Source of the DNA: Larix kaempferi
Taxonomy: Eukaryota; Streptophyta; Pinopsida; Pinales; Pinaceae
Reading direction: 5' to 3'
NCBI GenBank assembly: GCA_027924585.1
Contig: BSBM01000386.1
Location: forward strand, 7,642,501 to 7,706,500
DNA: 64,000 nt
Shown: positions 10,911 to 23,600 of the stretch, one piece after another
Layout of the letters: each line of letters begins with the position of its first letter
How positions within the stretch are numbered: the first letter of the stretch is position 1
Translations under genes and position numbers: made by a program
The notes under the pieces: model-generated
Told to the model about the DNA's origin: nothing
The model's input: the letters and a program-made list of their open reading frames with translations, nothing else
Databases searched by the model: none

Positions 10911-12532
10911 TGTAATGTCCCCATTTTGACCCCCTTCGCATTAAATCATAAATGATGTAAATATTGTTATTTAATCATGGTGAGGAGCTCAAGGCCAAGG
11001 CCCCACCATTGATTTAGTGTTTTATGTATCAGCAATTAAAAATAGATCCCTATGGTTCTTGTGCTAGATAGGCACAATGTAAATTAAGACATCATGTAAA
11101 TACGAATTTTAATGAAAAACCCACAACTGGCTATGCAATGCAACAAAGAGATGGGGGCATGATTCTACAAGGAATAGGGAGGGAAATTATTCAAACCCTT
11201 GAGCCAATGGTGTTAATCCATGTGTCAATGAGAAAACCCATAAACCACCAACTACCCATTTTGGGTTATGCATCCAATCATTTAATTCTTCCAAGAGTTG
11301 GTTGAGGTAGTTAATGCCTTGGAAATGGAGAGGTATGGAAGCCAATTTTGTGCATGGGCAAGCCATCAACCTGGGAATTCGTATTTTTGCTTCTTGGGCA
11401 AGAAAACACCCACAAAATGGTGCCCAAAGCCATTCCTCACCCAGGGCTTTCATCCTCTCACGCAGATTGAGACTGCTGGAAGTTACATTCACGTTTTTCA
11501 TAAAAAACACAGTGTTTTCCTTGCCCAAAAACTCGTTTTTGGTTTTGGACAGTAGCTGGGAAGAAGGGGCTGCGATTAGGGACTGTATGGAGGTCGTTTT
11601 ATCCCAGAATTGTCATGGGCATTTTTCCTAAAAACGATTTCTGCTTCCTGGGGTTTTCCCAAAACCTCCATTGTTCATTTTTAGCCTTCCCACATTTTTC
11701 TGAAGCTCAAGGAATCATTTTCATGCTTATCACTGTACAAAGGTTTTTCTCCTGTCCAGCCATTGTAGTTAGCTGATTATCTGCATCCCTGTTTGATTTG
11801 GGGACTGTAAGCAAGAGATTGGAGTGGTAGTGGACAGAGAGGGCTTGATAAACCTAGTGGGGGAGACAACCTCTCAAGAAGATCAAGAGATCTTTGGCTA
11901 CTCTTCTATGCACACCCCGAGAGCACTAGATGGGGAAGGTATGGCTTGAGGGACTGTACATCAGTGAAAAGAATACTTCCTTGTGTTGGGTGTGTAGGTA
12001 TTGTGGGTGCCAAGCTAGATAGATCTTGTAAGGTTATCCCTGGCTCTATGCTTGAGCTCACTAGCTTAGCAACTCTTCCTTTCCATTTCCTAATAGCCCG
12101 ATAAACCCAATTGTAGATTGGCTTGGCTCATCTTGGTGTATGCTTGGCTATGTGTGAGTCTGTTGTTCCCTGGTTCCTTGTAGAAATCATGCCCAGCTCG
12201 GGGGTGGCAGTTGTATCAAGAGGTTGATAAGCACAACTGGCCTATGGTTAGGTGGAACATTGCAGATGCATAGCTAGTTGCTTGGGACTACTTTGTTAAG
12301 ATAAGTATTCTCTTTTATAAATTCTGCAATGTCTTTATTTAATGGCTGTCACAGAAATGTTGAATGTATGTTAGATATTAAACATGATTTTTAATTCCGT
12401 TGTGTTTCTATAACATGCACATGTATATGTCTTTTTATCAATGAGTTTTTACTTAATGGATATGGGGCTAGATGCCCGGATTTAGTGTCACGTCCTCTCT
12501 ATCATGCTGGTATGATGGGAGGGGCCATTACA
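10911..12532 (+). mobile_element. Solo LTR with 5-bp target-site duplication
   Basis: The segment starts TGTAATGTCCCC and ends GGGGCCATTACA, giving the inverted terminal repeat TGTAATG/CATTACA. It is bordered on both sides by AAAAT (10906-10910 and 12533-12537), a perfect 5-bp target-site duplication. No primer site, gag or pol adjoins it, so it is the product of recombination between the two LTRs of one element. Orientation is inferred from similarity of the start to the LTR fragment at 25690 (TGTAATGCCCC). Overlapping open frames on both strands at 11187-11631 inside it are not protein-like. Confidence 0.85.
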
Positions 12533-13814
12533 AAAATCTCTTTCATTCAGCTCTATTGCGGCTCAAGGGTCTTAGGGAAAGAAGACTATCCTTCGAGAGC
12601 GGTAGGGTGGTTTCTGGTGAACATTGACGTTTGGCAATTGGAGCATGGACTTGCGGGACTTTGAATTCTGCAGCCTTCGATTCTGAAACAAGATGTATCA
12701 AGTTGGTACATTTGTTACTTAATGTTCCTGCTATTTTTCTTGAAATCTTGTATCGTTGAATCTAAAAGAAAATAAGGATATAATGTTTAATTTCATATCT
12801 ATGAAAATGTCGAATTATTGGTTGAGATCAGTTTTTGTTGCCGAACCTTTATAGATCTGTATGTTGACTTTAAGGGATGTGTATTTATGTGATTTTATAA
12901 GTTGCTGCCAGATTTAAAGAACTTATATATGTTGTATTAGGGGTTTTTAGAACTGTGTATGATCGATTCAATAAACAGGGTTTGCCCCATTTAATCTACT
13001 GATTTTGATTTTATAAATCGTTGTCTCAATTTTTAGAATAATGGCAAACTCGATTCCAATTAGTATAAATCTATTCCATGGATTAAAAATGCTGTGCATG
13101 GAAGATTTCTGCGATTTTATTAGGTGGCTACATGATTTAAGTGTGTATATACTGTAACTGGCAAGAGAAAGCATAGTTGCTGCGTATAAATTATTCTGAG
13201 ATTTACATAATGACTGTTGAATTTAAGTTATATGTATGTAGGTTGTTGCAATTTTGAGAGATGTATAATTGCGGTTTGACTGAAAGGATATTCATAAGGT
13301 GGTTCAGTTTTTAGGGACATGTGCATGCCTTCTTCAATTTCAAATTTCAAAGGAGTATGCAAGTTTACTGTTTTGATATTAAAAAAGAGTTTGCATGTAT
13401 TGCTGATTGTGATATGACCAAGATTAAATATGAATCTGCTGGTTAGATATCAAAGGAATATGGATGTTGATTGTATCAATGTTTAAAAGGATGAGTATGT
13501 AGGCGTCTTTGATTTTAACAGAGTTTGTTTGATCTAAAAATGTATATACACATGGATTGGTTGGTCTTAAGAATGTAAATATGTTGTGTCAAGGTAGAAT
13601 TAATAGGTATTGTTGTGAGTTAGTGACCCACATCCCCATGCTGTTAGATTGGATGCCTAAGCGTAGATGATGTGCAACAAAAGTGTTATAGTTTAATTTG
13701 TCATCTAATGGAATGTTTATCAATAATATGTATTTAAAAAGATGTTATATATGTGGCAATTTGGTTGTCATGCAATTATGTATATCTCCATAAGCATCAC
13801 GAGAGGTTTATAAG

Positions 13815-13849
<35 letters not shown>

Positions 13850-14368
13850 TATATAATCCCTAATAATTATGTTATATCTACTAAGTGGTCTTGTATTAAG
13901 TATTGTTATTATATATAATAACATTAAGAATGATTATGATATTATTAATTATGGTTGATTACACTTGTAATTATGTCTAGGTAGAGGAATTGGGAGTAGT
14001 ATTGACTTGTTATCTAAATGGTGTAAGTAATTCAATTTTATGGTTATACCGTGTAATCAAATTCCCATTAGATGTTAATGTTATGAATGTAAATTTAATG
14101 AAGGATAGTAATGTAGAATTTAGATAATGTTATGTATATTCTAACAATCTTGTAATGTCTTAAATAATCTTTATAATTAAATGAAAACGTATGATGTGTT
14201 ACAATTAATTATAGTAATATGAATGCACCTAACATTTATAGGTTAAGAAGAGTGGTTAAATTTGGTCTATTGCAAGTACAATGCACAACGAAGAAGTATT
14301 GATGTCATGTACACAAATGTATTTCAGTTCATATATTGTATTATTATTTATTTCTTATGATTACTCCA
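12533..14368. other. Spacer, no gene seen
   Basis: AT-rich DNA without recognisable coding capacity. It contains a (TA)n tract at about 13818-13850. No LTR pair or repeat family could be recognised by eye. Confidence 0.4.
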
Positions 14369-15044
14369 TGTCCTTACAAAACCCACATCTATGTCATTTA
14401 ATAGCTTAGTAACAATAATTAAGCATTTTATGATTAATTCCTAAGTATTAGACTAGATAGTTGGCATATGAGTCATTGTGTGGACTACAAGGCATCTTTG
14501 GGGGGACTACAAGCCTTCCTCGTGTAGACCACAAGCTTCCTAAGTCACTTGGGCACATTTATGGTGATTCTGGATAAAATTCTGGTGAGAAAGGCGCACT
14601 ACTGCTTTTGGGTGAAAGGTGAAAAGCTAGTTCATTAGGAAAAGTGTTTTTTGGACCACTTTCACTCAATGTTTCTTCCTTCCAATTTTGGGATTTAGCA
14701 TGTTTTTTCTTCACACATCACTATATGATCACTAAATCAGAAATTCGTGAGCCTTTGTTGTGACTTGGAGAACACACTTGCCACCTAGGGAGGTTTTGCA
14801 TCAATTTAGTAAGTCTGCTTTTGTGAGGACTTGAATGGCATCCTTATGCATTCGAATATCTGATGTAAATTTATATATTGACAACCATTTACTTGCCTAA
14901 GGTTGGCTGATGTATTATTATTCATGAGAGTAATGTCATGTGCATTTATTGTGAGTAAATTTTTGTGTTCTTGACTAGTTGTGTGAGAATTATTGTGAGA
15001 GTGTTTAATTCTTGATCAAATCTTGGTGTGAACAAAATTTCACA
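14369..15044 (+). repeat. 5' LTR of copia element 1
   Basis: It matches the 3' LTR (28324-29017) from aaaacccacatctatgtcat to the end tttcaca. The first ~13 bases differ (tgtccttac instead of tgttggaatattt), so the start is placed with doubt. It ends exactly at the primer binding site. Confidence 0.8.
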
Positions 15045-15056
15045 TGGTATCAGAGC
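15045..15056 (+). promoter_or_regulatory. Primer binding site, initiator Met-tRNA type
   Basis: TGGTATCAGAGC directly follows the 5' LTR. This is complementary to the 3' end of plant initiator methionine tRNA, which primes minus-strand DNA synthesis in copia elements. Confidence 0.9.
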
Positions 15057-15216
15057 TATCAAGCTATTCTTTTTTCATTCTATTGTCTTGCAGGATCCAA
15101 CCAGTCTCAAGGAGGGCACAGTAATTCATCTACAAGGCGCAATCTATCATCCAGAGGGTGCATCTGAGCATCCAAGAACGCACCCAAATCATTCCAAAAG
15201 ATATTTTAGAGATTCC

Positions 15217-16150
15217 ATGGATCAGTCACATCAGATCATCCTCACTCCATTCAATTATTTTGATTGGAAAGCGCAGATGGAGATCATGTTGAGGATCAAA
15301 GGTCTCTACAGGGTGACTATGGCAACTAAGACTAAGCCAACCTCAGCAATTGAGAAATCAAAGTGGCATAATCAAAGAGATGAATCCTATGGTCTGTTGT
15401 GTCTCACTACATCCAGGGATATTCTATTCCATCTCGGATGGTCTTACCTCTCCCAATGAAGTTTGGCTAAAGCTTCAGGAATTGTTTGGCAAGACTGATG
15501 AATTAAGAGGCCACCAACTAGATAATGAACTAGTTTCATTGAGTCCACAGAATTTCTATAACCTTCAGGATTTATTTTCAAAATTCAAGTCACTTTTTCT
15601 ACAATTGAAGCAATGTGGAATTGATAAAAAAAAGGATGAGAAATTGATCATGGCCATTATCTCCAAGCTTGGCCCAAACTATTCAGTGTTTGTTTCGACT
15701 TGCCATACCACAAGGAAGGAAATTTGAAACTGGAAGAGCCCCACGCTCTCAAAATTCATGGAGTCTCTTACACAAGAACAAGACAAGATGGTCTTGATGG
15801 GAGCCATTAAAAATCCATCAAAAGACCACTATCTGAATGTTGGAGATTCAAAGGGTTTGAAAGGGAAAGAAGAAGGGCAATTTCAAGAAGCCCACCAGTG
15901 AGAAGAAAGACAAGCAGAAATTTACTGAAGACTCCTATCACTCAAAGAAGAATCCGAATAAGAAGAATGAGAAGGAAAAGTGTACTTATTGCAACAGGGG
16001 ATTTCAGGACTTTCATCCTAAAATCTCCTGCATGAAGAAAACCATTGATCAAATGGATCTACTCCTGGATAAATCCAACATTCCTCTTCCTGAGAGCGCA
16101 AGGAGGAAGGATGGAGGAATATAAGGAGAGAGTGCATGCACTGATGGCAA
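15217..16150 (+). pseudogene. Copia element 1 gag
   Basis: ATG at 15217 opens MDQSHQIILTPFNYFDWKAQ, the usual copia gag start. The frame shifts near 15440 and continues as NEVWLKLQELFGKTDELRGH with LQLKQCGIDKKKDEKLI and SKLGPNYSVFVSTCH, then meets TGA at 15725 and another near 15901. A zinc-knuckle region lies at 15982-16034, reading CTYCNRGF then HPKISC. Compared with the copia 3 knuckle at 56142 (CX2CX4HX4C) it has three extra residues (QDF) before the His, probably a small duplication of ttTca. Gag would package RNA in cytoplasmic particles. Confidence 0.8.
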
Positions 16151-17761
16151 GCACATCTAATCCTACCTGACTCATTATTGATTCTGGAGCTTCTAGGAAC
16201 ATGGTGTCTAGAAGTGAGTTCATTACTTCACTTGACTCTTCATGTGGTTCAAATATTGTGTTGGGTGACAATTCTAAAAATTCAAGCAAAGGTAAAGGCA
16301 ACCTAGATCTCGAATTTGGTTCATTCAATAATATCTTGTATGTTCTTGGACTTACTGCTAACCTCTTGTCAGTATACGAGATGACCCAAACAGGTTCACC
16401 CAAAAAGGTGACCTTTACACCAAATGATGTTGAGATATGTAAAATGTAAATAGGCAGAATTGTTGCATTAGGAACTACTGACCATAGTTCTAGAATCTAC
16501 AAGTTTTCTCATTTTGAGCCATTTTCCTCACCTTTTGCTCTGTTAACCCATGCCAATGAGTCAAGTAAATTATGGCATGAAATATTTGGCCACCTAAACT
16601 ATAAAAAACTTTCCCAACTTCATGAGAAAGAGATGGTCATAGGGCTTCCCAATATCAAATTTTCCAAAGGTGTCTGTCAAAGCTGCATCCTAGGAAAACA
16701 CCTTGAGCATAAGTATGAGAGATACAAAATTGAGAGAACCTCTGCACTCCTGGATCTTATTCACACTGGTATATCAATTCCATTCCCCCATGAGTCCTTG
16801 AACCATGCCAAATACATCCTCACATTCATAAATGACTTTTCCAGGTATTGTTGGATCTATTTCATCAAGTTAAAGTTTGAAGAGTTCGGTCTATTCAAGC
16901 TTTTCAAGGCCTCTATTGAGAAACAATATGGTAGACATATCAATATTATCAGATCTGATAATGGTGGGGAGTACATCAAATTAGAGTTTCAGCAATTTTG
17001 TGCCTCTTCAGGCATTCAAATGCAACACATGGTTCCTTATACACCTCAGTAGAATGGTGTTGCTGAGAGGAAGAACATATCTCTTAAGGAGATGGCCACA
17101 TGTATGCTAGAGGCCAAGTATTTTGTCTCCAAGACTTTGGGAAGAGGCAATAAATTGTGCCACATGTATTCAAAACAAGGTGCCACACAAAGCACTAAAA
17201 GGAATCACTCCTTTTTAGGCTTGGACTGGGCACAAACCTGATATTTCTCATTTCAGGATTTTTGGCTCCAAGGCTTGGGCTAGAATTCCATTGGATAAGA
17301 GGAGGGATATGTAGCCCCAAATCCAACCATGTATTTCTATTGGCTATTCAGAGGAATCAAAGGGCTACAAGTTTCTAAACATGGTCACTCAAAAATCCTT
17401 CATTGAAAGAAGTGTTCAATTCGAAGAAGAGCCCTCTCAGAATGTTGAAATTGGAGAACCATCTTCACCACCACCTAAAGAAGTAAGTGATGTTGCTCTT
17501 GAATTTTTTGATTTTGATATTTATGATGATGAGGAACACTTTATTAAAGATCCTAATTCACCAAAAAGGCATAAATGTGATGCTAAGACTTTGCAAGCAG
17601 CTAGTGAACTAGTGGGAAATCCTCAGGACACAAAGAGGACTAGATCACAATTTGAGACTGATCTCAATGTGAATGATCTTTACTTGTCTGAGAGATGTTA
17701 TATGATGGTGGATTCTGATCCTCAGACATATGAGGAAGCCTCACATGACCCAATATGGTAG
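16150..17761 (+). pseudogene. Copia element 1 protease and integrase
   Basis: An aspartic protease start is visible at about 16164-16200 (LIIDSGASRNMV, catalytic Asp in DSGA), just after an in-frame TGA. GAG-pre-integrase follows (KLWHEIFGHLNYKKL, CQSCILGKH) and then the integrase core with FINDFSRYCWIYF, IIRSDNGGEY and NGVAERKN, carrying the D,D,E residues. A TAG at 17050-17052 interrupts the very conserved PQ-NG stretch. Further TAG codons occur at 17216, 17312 and 17759. The C-terminal part contains GHKPDISHFRIFGSKAWAR. The protein would have inserted the cDNA into the genome. Confidence 0.85.
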
Positions 17762-18912
17762 GCTTCCATGGATGAGGAGTTTTATTCACTGCAAAATAAT
17801 GAGACATGGGAGTTAGTCAAGCTCCCCCCAGGAAGAAAATTGGTAAGGTGTAAGTGGATCCATAAAACCAATTATGAAGCTGATGGTACAGAAGTGAAAT
17901 ATAAGTCTAGGCTAGTGGAAAAGGTCTTCTCCAAATTCCAAGGCCTTTACTACAATGAGAATTTTGCACCAGTTTCACAGAAGGATTCGATAAGACTAGT
18001 TCTGACAATTTCTGCATCCAAGCATTGGGAAGTGCACCACATGGATGTGAAGAGTGCATTCCTCCATGGGGATCTTGAGGAGGATATTTATATGCTACAT
18101 ACAAAAGGCTATACATCTTATCCTTACTATGTGTGCAGGTTGAGGAAGTCCTTATATGGGCTTAAGCAAGCCCCAAGGGCTTGGTATGCCAAAATGGACA
18201 ACTTTCTTGTGTCACAATCTCATGTGAGATGAAAATATGATCCTAATGTTTACATGAAGCTGATTGATGGTTCAATTATGATTATAGTGTTGTATGTTGA
18301 TGATATACTAATCACAGGTAGCTCTATTGATCAAATAGCTTCATTAAAGACTGCTTTGCATCAAGCTTTTTCGATGAGTGGCTTGGGAATTCTTAAGCAG
18401 TTTTTGGGGCTTGAGATTTCTCAAATTGAGAATGGAACTAATGTATCTCAGTCCAAATATGAATATGACATGCTAAAGAAGTTCAAGATAACTGATTTTA
18501 AGCCTTCAAAGACTCATTTCCTTTCAGGAGTTAGACTTGAAGAAGCAAAATATACATCTTTGGTTGACAACACCTTGTGCAGGCAGCTTGTTGGCAGCTT
18601 GTTATACTTGAATCATACTCGACCTGATCTTGCATATGCTGTGAGTATGGCTTCAATATACATGGATCAGCCACATGAGCTCCATTGGAGGGCTGCAAAA
18701 AGAATCTTGCATTATGTGCAAGGCACCAAGACTGATGGGATTCACTATGCTCCATATTCTAGCCTATATCTTCTTGGCTTTACTGACTCAGATTGGGCTG
18801 GTGATAGCCTTGACAGAAAATCCACATCTGGATTTGTATTCATGCTTGGAGGTGGTCCTATTTGCTGGTCTAGCAAGAAACAGAGTGAAATTGCACTATC
18901 TTCAGCAGAGGC
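17762..18912 (+). pseudogene. Copia element 1 reverse transcriptase and first part of RNase H
   Basis: The RVT_2 domain is clear: WELVKLPPGRKLVRCKWI, FAPVSQKDSIRLVLTISA, HHMDVKSAFLHGDLEEDIYM, then SLYGLKQAPRAWYAKMD. A TGA occurs at about 18231. The frame resumes with VLYVDDILITGSS (catalytic YVDD near 18291-18302), RQLVGSLLYLNHTRPDLAYA and RNase H blocks LGFTDSDWAGD and RKSTSGFVFM, ending SEIALSSAEA at the nested insertion. The remaining RNase H codons are 8.9 kb downstream at 27800. Confidence 0.9.
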
Positions 18913-20675
18913 TGTAGTGCCCCTAGACTACTGTAGACATTGAGGGCACCTGTTGAGTCACCCAACTATTTGAAACATTAATAAAATAGCCCTATGATTT
19001 TATTTTGAGTATATTTATGATTACGATTGATTAATATATGTGCATTTGGGTAGTTATTATGAATGGACGATTTCATGTTGTTTAATGATTAACTTTGATA
19101 TGAAAACTGTACATATGAATGATGCTTAACGATTAGCCATGCAATTGATTATGTGATTAGACGAATGACTAATGATTGAGTAAATTATAGATGCTTAATG
19201 AAGAAGCAATTTATAAATCAGATTGTGATTATTGAGGACAGTGCTACTAATTTATGTTTGTGAGAAATGTGTGTAGCGACAGGTGAAATGGTTCACCGAT
19301 GGACACACAAAGGAATATGAAGGGTCGTAGAGTACAGATAAATCACATACAGGGAGAGTGATGACGATGTCGACTTCCGACGGAATACCATGCTTGAGCA
19401 GATAAGCACTGATCCGCTTGCTCAAGAGGAAAGTGTGAGGGCGTACGAGGTGGGCCACGATGGAGTTGGTCACGTACGAGTTGGGGGGCGCGCAGTGAGA
19501 ACAGACTCACTCCTCAACTCCATTAGTCCCTAATAGCGTGTAGACAGAGGATGGAAGGTAATGGCTCCTGAAATCCCTACATGAAGTTCCCGCAAGTCAA
19601 AACGTAAGGATGACGGCAGAAAGGCCCGACGGTGCGGTACCCTGCCGAGAACGGAAAGAGTGAATGCAAGGACCCAACGATGTGGTACCTTGCCGAGGAA
19701 TGGAAACTACAGATGAATGGACCCAACGGAGTGGTGCCATGTCGGGGAAATGAAATTAAGAAACAAGGAGGCCCAACGGCGCGGCACCGAGGTCCTAGTA
19801 AAAGTTGATTGCTAAACTTAACTGCATTGAAACGTATAAGTTTGCACCTAGAACATTACTTAGAAATGCATTTGAGTACTTTAGGCATTTGCACATAAAT
19901 GATTACTTTGGAATTTAAATAATATTAAGTGTTCTTTAGGAATTTGCACATGAAAGGATATTTCTGATTATTTAAAAATATTAAAAATATTTATTTATGA
20001 GCAAAATGGAATCCTAGGCATGGACACCTAGTCAACTCCACCTACACCACAAATCTAGGAGTTAAGTGAAATATCTAGGGGACAAACATGAGAAAACTTA
20101 GGGATGTTGGTGCATCTCCTAGAGAAACTGACACATGGATGGATGAGTTTTATTCATTTATTAATTTAATAAAATGAATATTTTTGCATGAAGCGACATG
20201 TGTCACATGAGATTTTCCTTTATAAGGAAGGCATTGGGAATGGGTAAAAGGGCCCAGACCCTGGATGACTATCGTAATTTTGAGTTACCTCATGACTTGT
20301 TTCTATTGAGGGTTTGGCTAGAAAATTTGGTGGGAGGGAATCCCAAGCTGAGTTTCTTGAATATTGTGTGTGAACTTTACGACCCAAATCTCGGGGGAGG
20401 CCATGCGACTGAAAGCATGAGCCTATGGTTGGGTGGCGAAGCTAATGGTTGCTTCGCCAATGGTTAAACGAGCTTTGCTGGAGGGATCCTACCGAATACG
20501 TGGATGACAACGAACCAGCTAGGTCGGGTTGACAGGTTAAGGTTTGGTTTATCTTTGTTAAGTTATTCACGCTTTTTATTTTATTTTTCGGTAACTATGA
20601 TAGCTAATTTGTTTGTATGAAGTTGTTAAAGTTTCAGGTTCAGTTCAAGGGGACCCTAAAGGAAGGGGTTCTACA
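18913..20675 (+). repeat. 5' LTR of the LARD-like element
   Basis: It begins TGTAGTGCCCCTAGAC and ends GGGGTTCTACA (TGTAG/CTACA inverted ends). It is nearly the same as 26047-27799, with differences that are mostly transitions. Short open frames in it (for example 19252-19473 minus and 20198-20467 plus) recur in the other LTR and are not protein-like. Confidence 0.9.
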
Positions 20676-20677
20676 TT

Positions 20678-20689
20678 TGGTATCAGAGT
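20678..20689 (+). promoter_or_regulatory. Primer binding site of the LARD-like element
   Basis: TGGTATCAGAGT follows the LTR end after two bases. It differs by one base from the initiator Met-tRNA complement. Confidence 0.75.
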
Positions 20690-23600
20690 CGGTCGAGCCT
20701 TGAGGGAACCAGAGTCATATTTATATCGAGGGGTTGTTGGTATCTTTGCCAACATTGGACTGCTTCGGACAGCTGATTCAACCACTACTACAAACAGTTT
20801 CCAAGCTCTACGATCCAAATCAGGTTCAACAATTTAATTTTTTTTCTTTTTTTGTATATGAGGTTGTTATTTGAGTTTCATTTTTAAAAAAAATAATGAC
20901 TGTCGATCTAGTTTCTATAAATTTATAACTCTGTTTTCAACATTCATTTATTCTCGAGTTTTCATGAAGGTGTAGAGATTTTAGATCTGAACTTCTATGA
21001 AGATTTTAACCCTGTTTTTATTTATACATATACTATCGAATCCCTGCGAATGTGTAAATTTCCTGTGTGTTCCATTTTGGTATTGTATGGCGATTTGAAA
21101 ACCCGGGATTGTTTGCGATCTAAACATTAAATCTCTGTAGTCCGATTCGAATTTGTATAGCGATTCTAGCATCATTTTCATGATTGCATTTTTTACAAAA
21201 AAAAAAATCTTGTGTTCCATTCGATATGAAATGACAATCTCTGATTTTGTTTGGGTTCTATTTGAGTTTTATTTTTGAACGTTGAAAATCCTCTATATCT
21301 CTAATTCTAGTTGGGATGTTTCAAATTACAATTTGATTTCTGTAAAACTTATAATTGGAACGCCCTATATTCTGAACTCTGTAAACCCCGTCAATTTAAA
21401 CGAAATGTCCTATATCCGCAAAATGGATTGCCCAATTTCTTAGACCTCTACTAATTAAAAACGGAATATGATCTAAGACATTGCCAAGGGAGACCGAGCT
21501 CTGAACTAGCCTACTGCTTAGATCTGATTCATTTAAAAAGAGAACCACAGTCTCGGGTAAAGATTTCTAAATCAGGCGTTTTCAAGGGAGTCCAAACTCT
21601 GTTTTGATTTTCTTTATAAAACCTCTGTCTAATTGAAATGCAGATCGTGGCTATCTATTGCCCTGTCTACCTTTCCTTAGATCGCCTCAGTGTGTATACA
21701 TCTTCATTTAGGTCTGGATCATGATCTCTGTTGATATTATAACAAGGATTTCATTGGAGTTATACTCAATTCACTTTTACCTGTTGTTATCTATAACTGG
21801 ATTCTGAATCCGTATTAATTCTATTTGTATTGGCTGTAGTCTTGATCTTACGCTATATTTATAAAATCCTTCCTTCACCAGATCAGGGATATTCAAAATC
21901 TAGATCTCATTTGCTTGCCTTCTTTTAGAGTTCGATTTATAGCTTTCGATCTCACACAGTGATCCCGACAATTTATATGTATTTCCAGGAATTCTTAACC
22001 CAAATTGGAAGTTCTGACTTTCAAATTCACTATGTTTCTTCATTTCGAAAATGTGTTTCCATATTTCATAATGCGAATTGCAGATCTCCAACTTTCAAAA
22101 TTCTCTGTGTTCATCGAATTTGAAAACGTGTTTCCAGAAATCCATGATGCGAAGTTTTGACTTTCAAATTCACTCTATTTTCTCTTTTTTGAAAATGTGT
22201 TTCCAGATTTCATCATGAGAATTGCAAATTATGACTTTCAAAATCTACTGTGTTTATTCATTTCGAAAACGTGTTTCCATAAAATCTTGACTGCGAGTGA
22301 GTAGATCTATGATAAATATTAAGGATCGAATCCTAGAAATGGTATTTAAACCTTGTTGTGTGTTTTATTTGGCAAATCGTATATTGGTTAGCCACAGTAA
22401 CTACAACATGCTTGTTTATATGACCATGGATATGCCGAACCGTATTGTTAATGAAGTTGCTACAGTGTGTTCATGTTATAAACCCTTTTGTATGTTTTGT
22501 ATTGCAAATCATAGCCTTAGCAAGAGTATTTACAGCATTCCCAGTTTCGTATTCATCTCAGTGTATTATTACATGTTTGCAGAAGCATTAGGGAAATTAA
22601 AGATTGGTGCATTTAGTTTCTAAATTATTTATTAAAGTTTGGTTATGTGTGCATGTTAGCAAGACAATCAATCGAACCTAGATCTGACTGACCGAATCAT
22701 GAACCTTGAATAGATCCTCTGATAAAAAAAAAAGGAAAAGAAAACTCTATGCGCTTTACTTGCGTCATTCTACCAGTGTGACTGGATACATCAGAACTCT
22801 GGAAGTTTAGATCTGGGTATGAGTGTGCCAGATCTCTATCTTGAATTGTTGTTGTGTTAAACTGTTGAATGCGCCATACTGAGTTAGTCTCCATCGTGCA
22901 AATGGTTGTTGTGTTAACTGTTGATTACGCCCACTACCTCCTGAAATATTCCTTTCCTTTCAAAGTAATCTTTTCGGAGGACTAGAGTATAAAAGCAGGC
23001 CATCGGAGTTAAACCCTTACCATCTGTCAAGCGTCCCTGTATTACCAGTTTTCAAAACACCGTAAAAATTTGTGAAGGATGTTCTTGATGTCAAATTACT
23101 TGTGCCCAAGCATGTTTTCGGTGGGGAGTCTATCCTTGCTACCTGCCGAGTATCCACAACTAAATCTCGTTATCTTGTAGCAAAGATGTTTGTATAGTGT
23201 ATTTATATGTTTCAATGCGAATAGAGTAAATCTTGATTGAGTTTCTGAACTATTGGAAAACAAGTCTTGTTCAATTTATATTTTATGTTTGTATCAATCG
23301 AAATTCAAGTCGATTGATGGAAATTCCATAAGTATATAATGAGAAATTGCAAACAGAATCTTTGTGTGATGCGCAGAGCTTGAATGAAGGTTTATTTACA
23401 GAGCATCGATGGCTGCTGTGCGTCGTAAAGGGAGATCGACGGTACAAGACGATTGGTTATGGACGCACAAGCATTCGGGAGTTAGTGGTTAACACTATAG
23501 CGCCTGTTCATTTGAGTGCTAAAGGTTTAATGTTGAGCGCCAAAAGGTAATTTCTACCGGGCAGAGGGAGAAAGTGGCGGAGTTTGCCATGTATGGAGGG

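Noticed and set aside
11187-11631. Open frames of 85-113 codons on both strands
   Set aside because: They lie inside the solo LTR, overlap each other and show no domain.
19252-19473. 73-codon minus frame that recurs at 26386-26607
   Set aside because: The recurrence is only because both copies are in the two LTRs of one element; no domain.
22010-22285. Regular repeats resembling a CRISPR array
   Set aside because: Units of 70-75 bp are repeated over their whole length with no unique spacers, in a plant retroelement.
22297-22623. 108-codon frame in the LARD interior
   Set aside because: No motif and no related frame; expected by chance in 5 kb.
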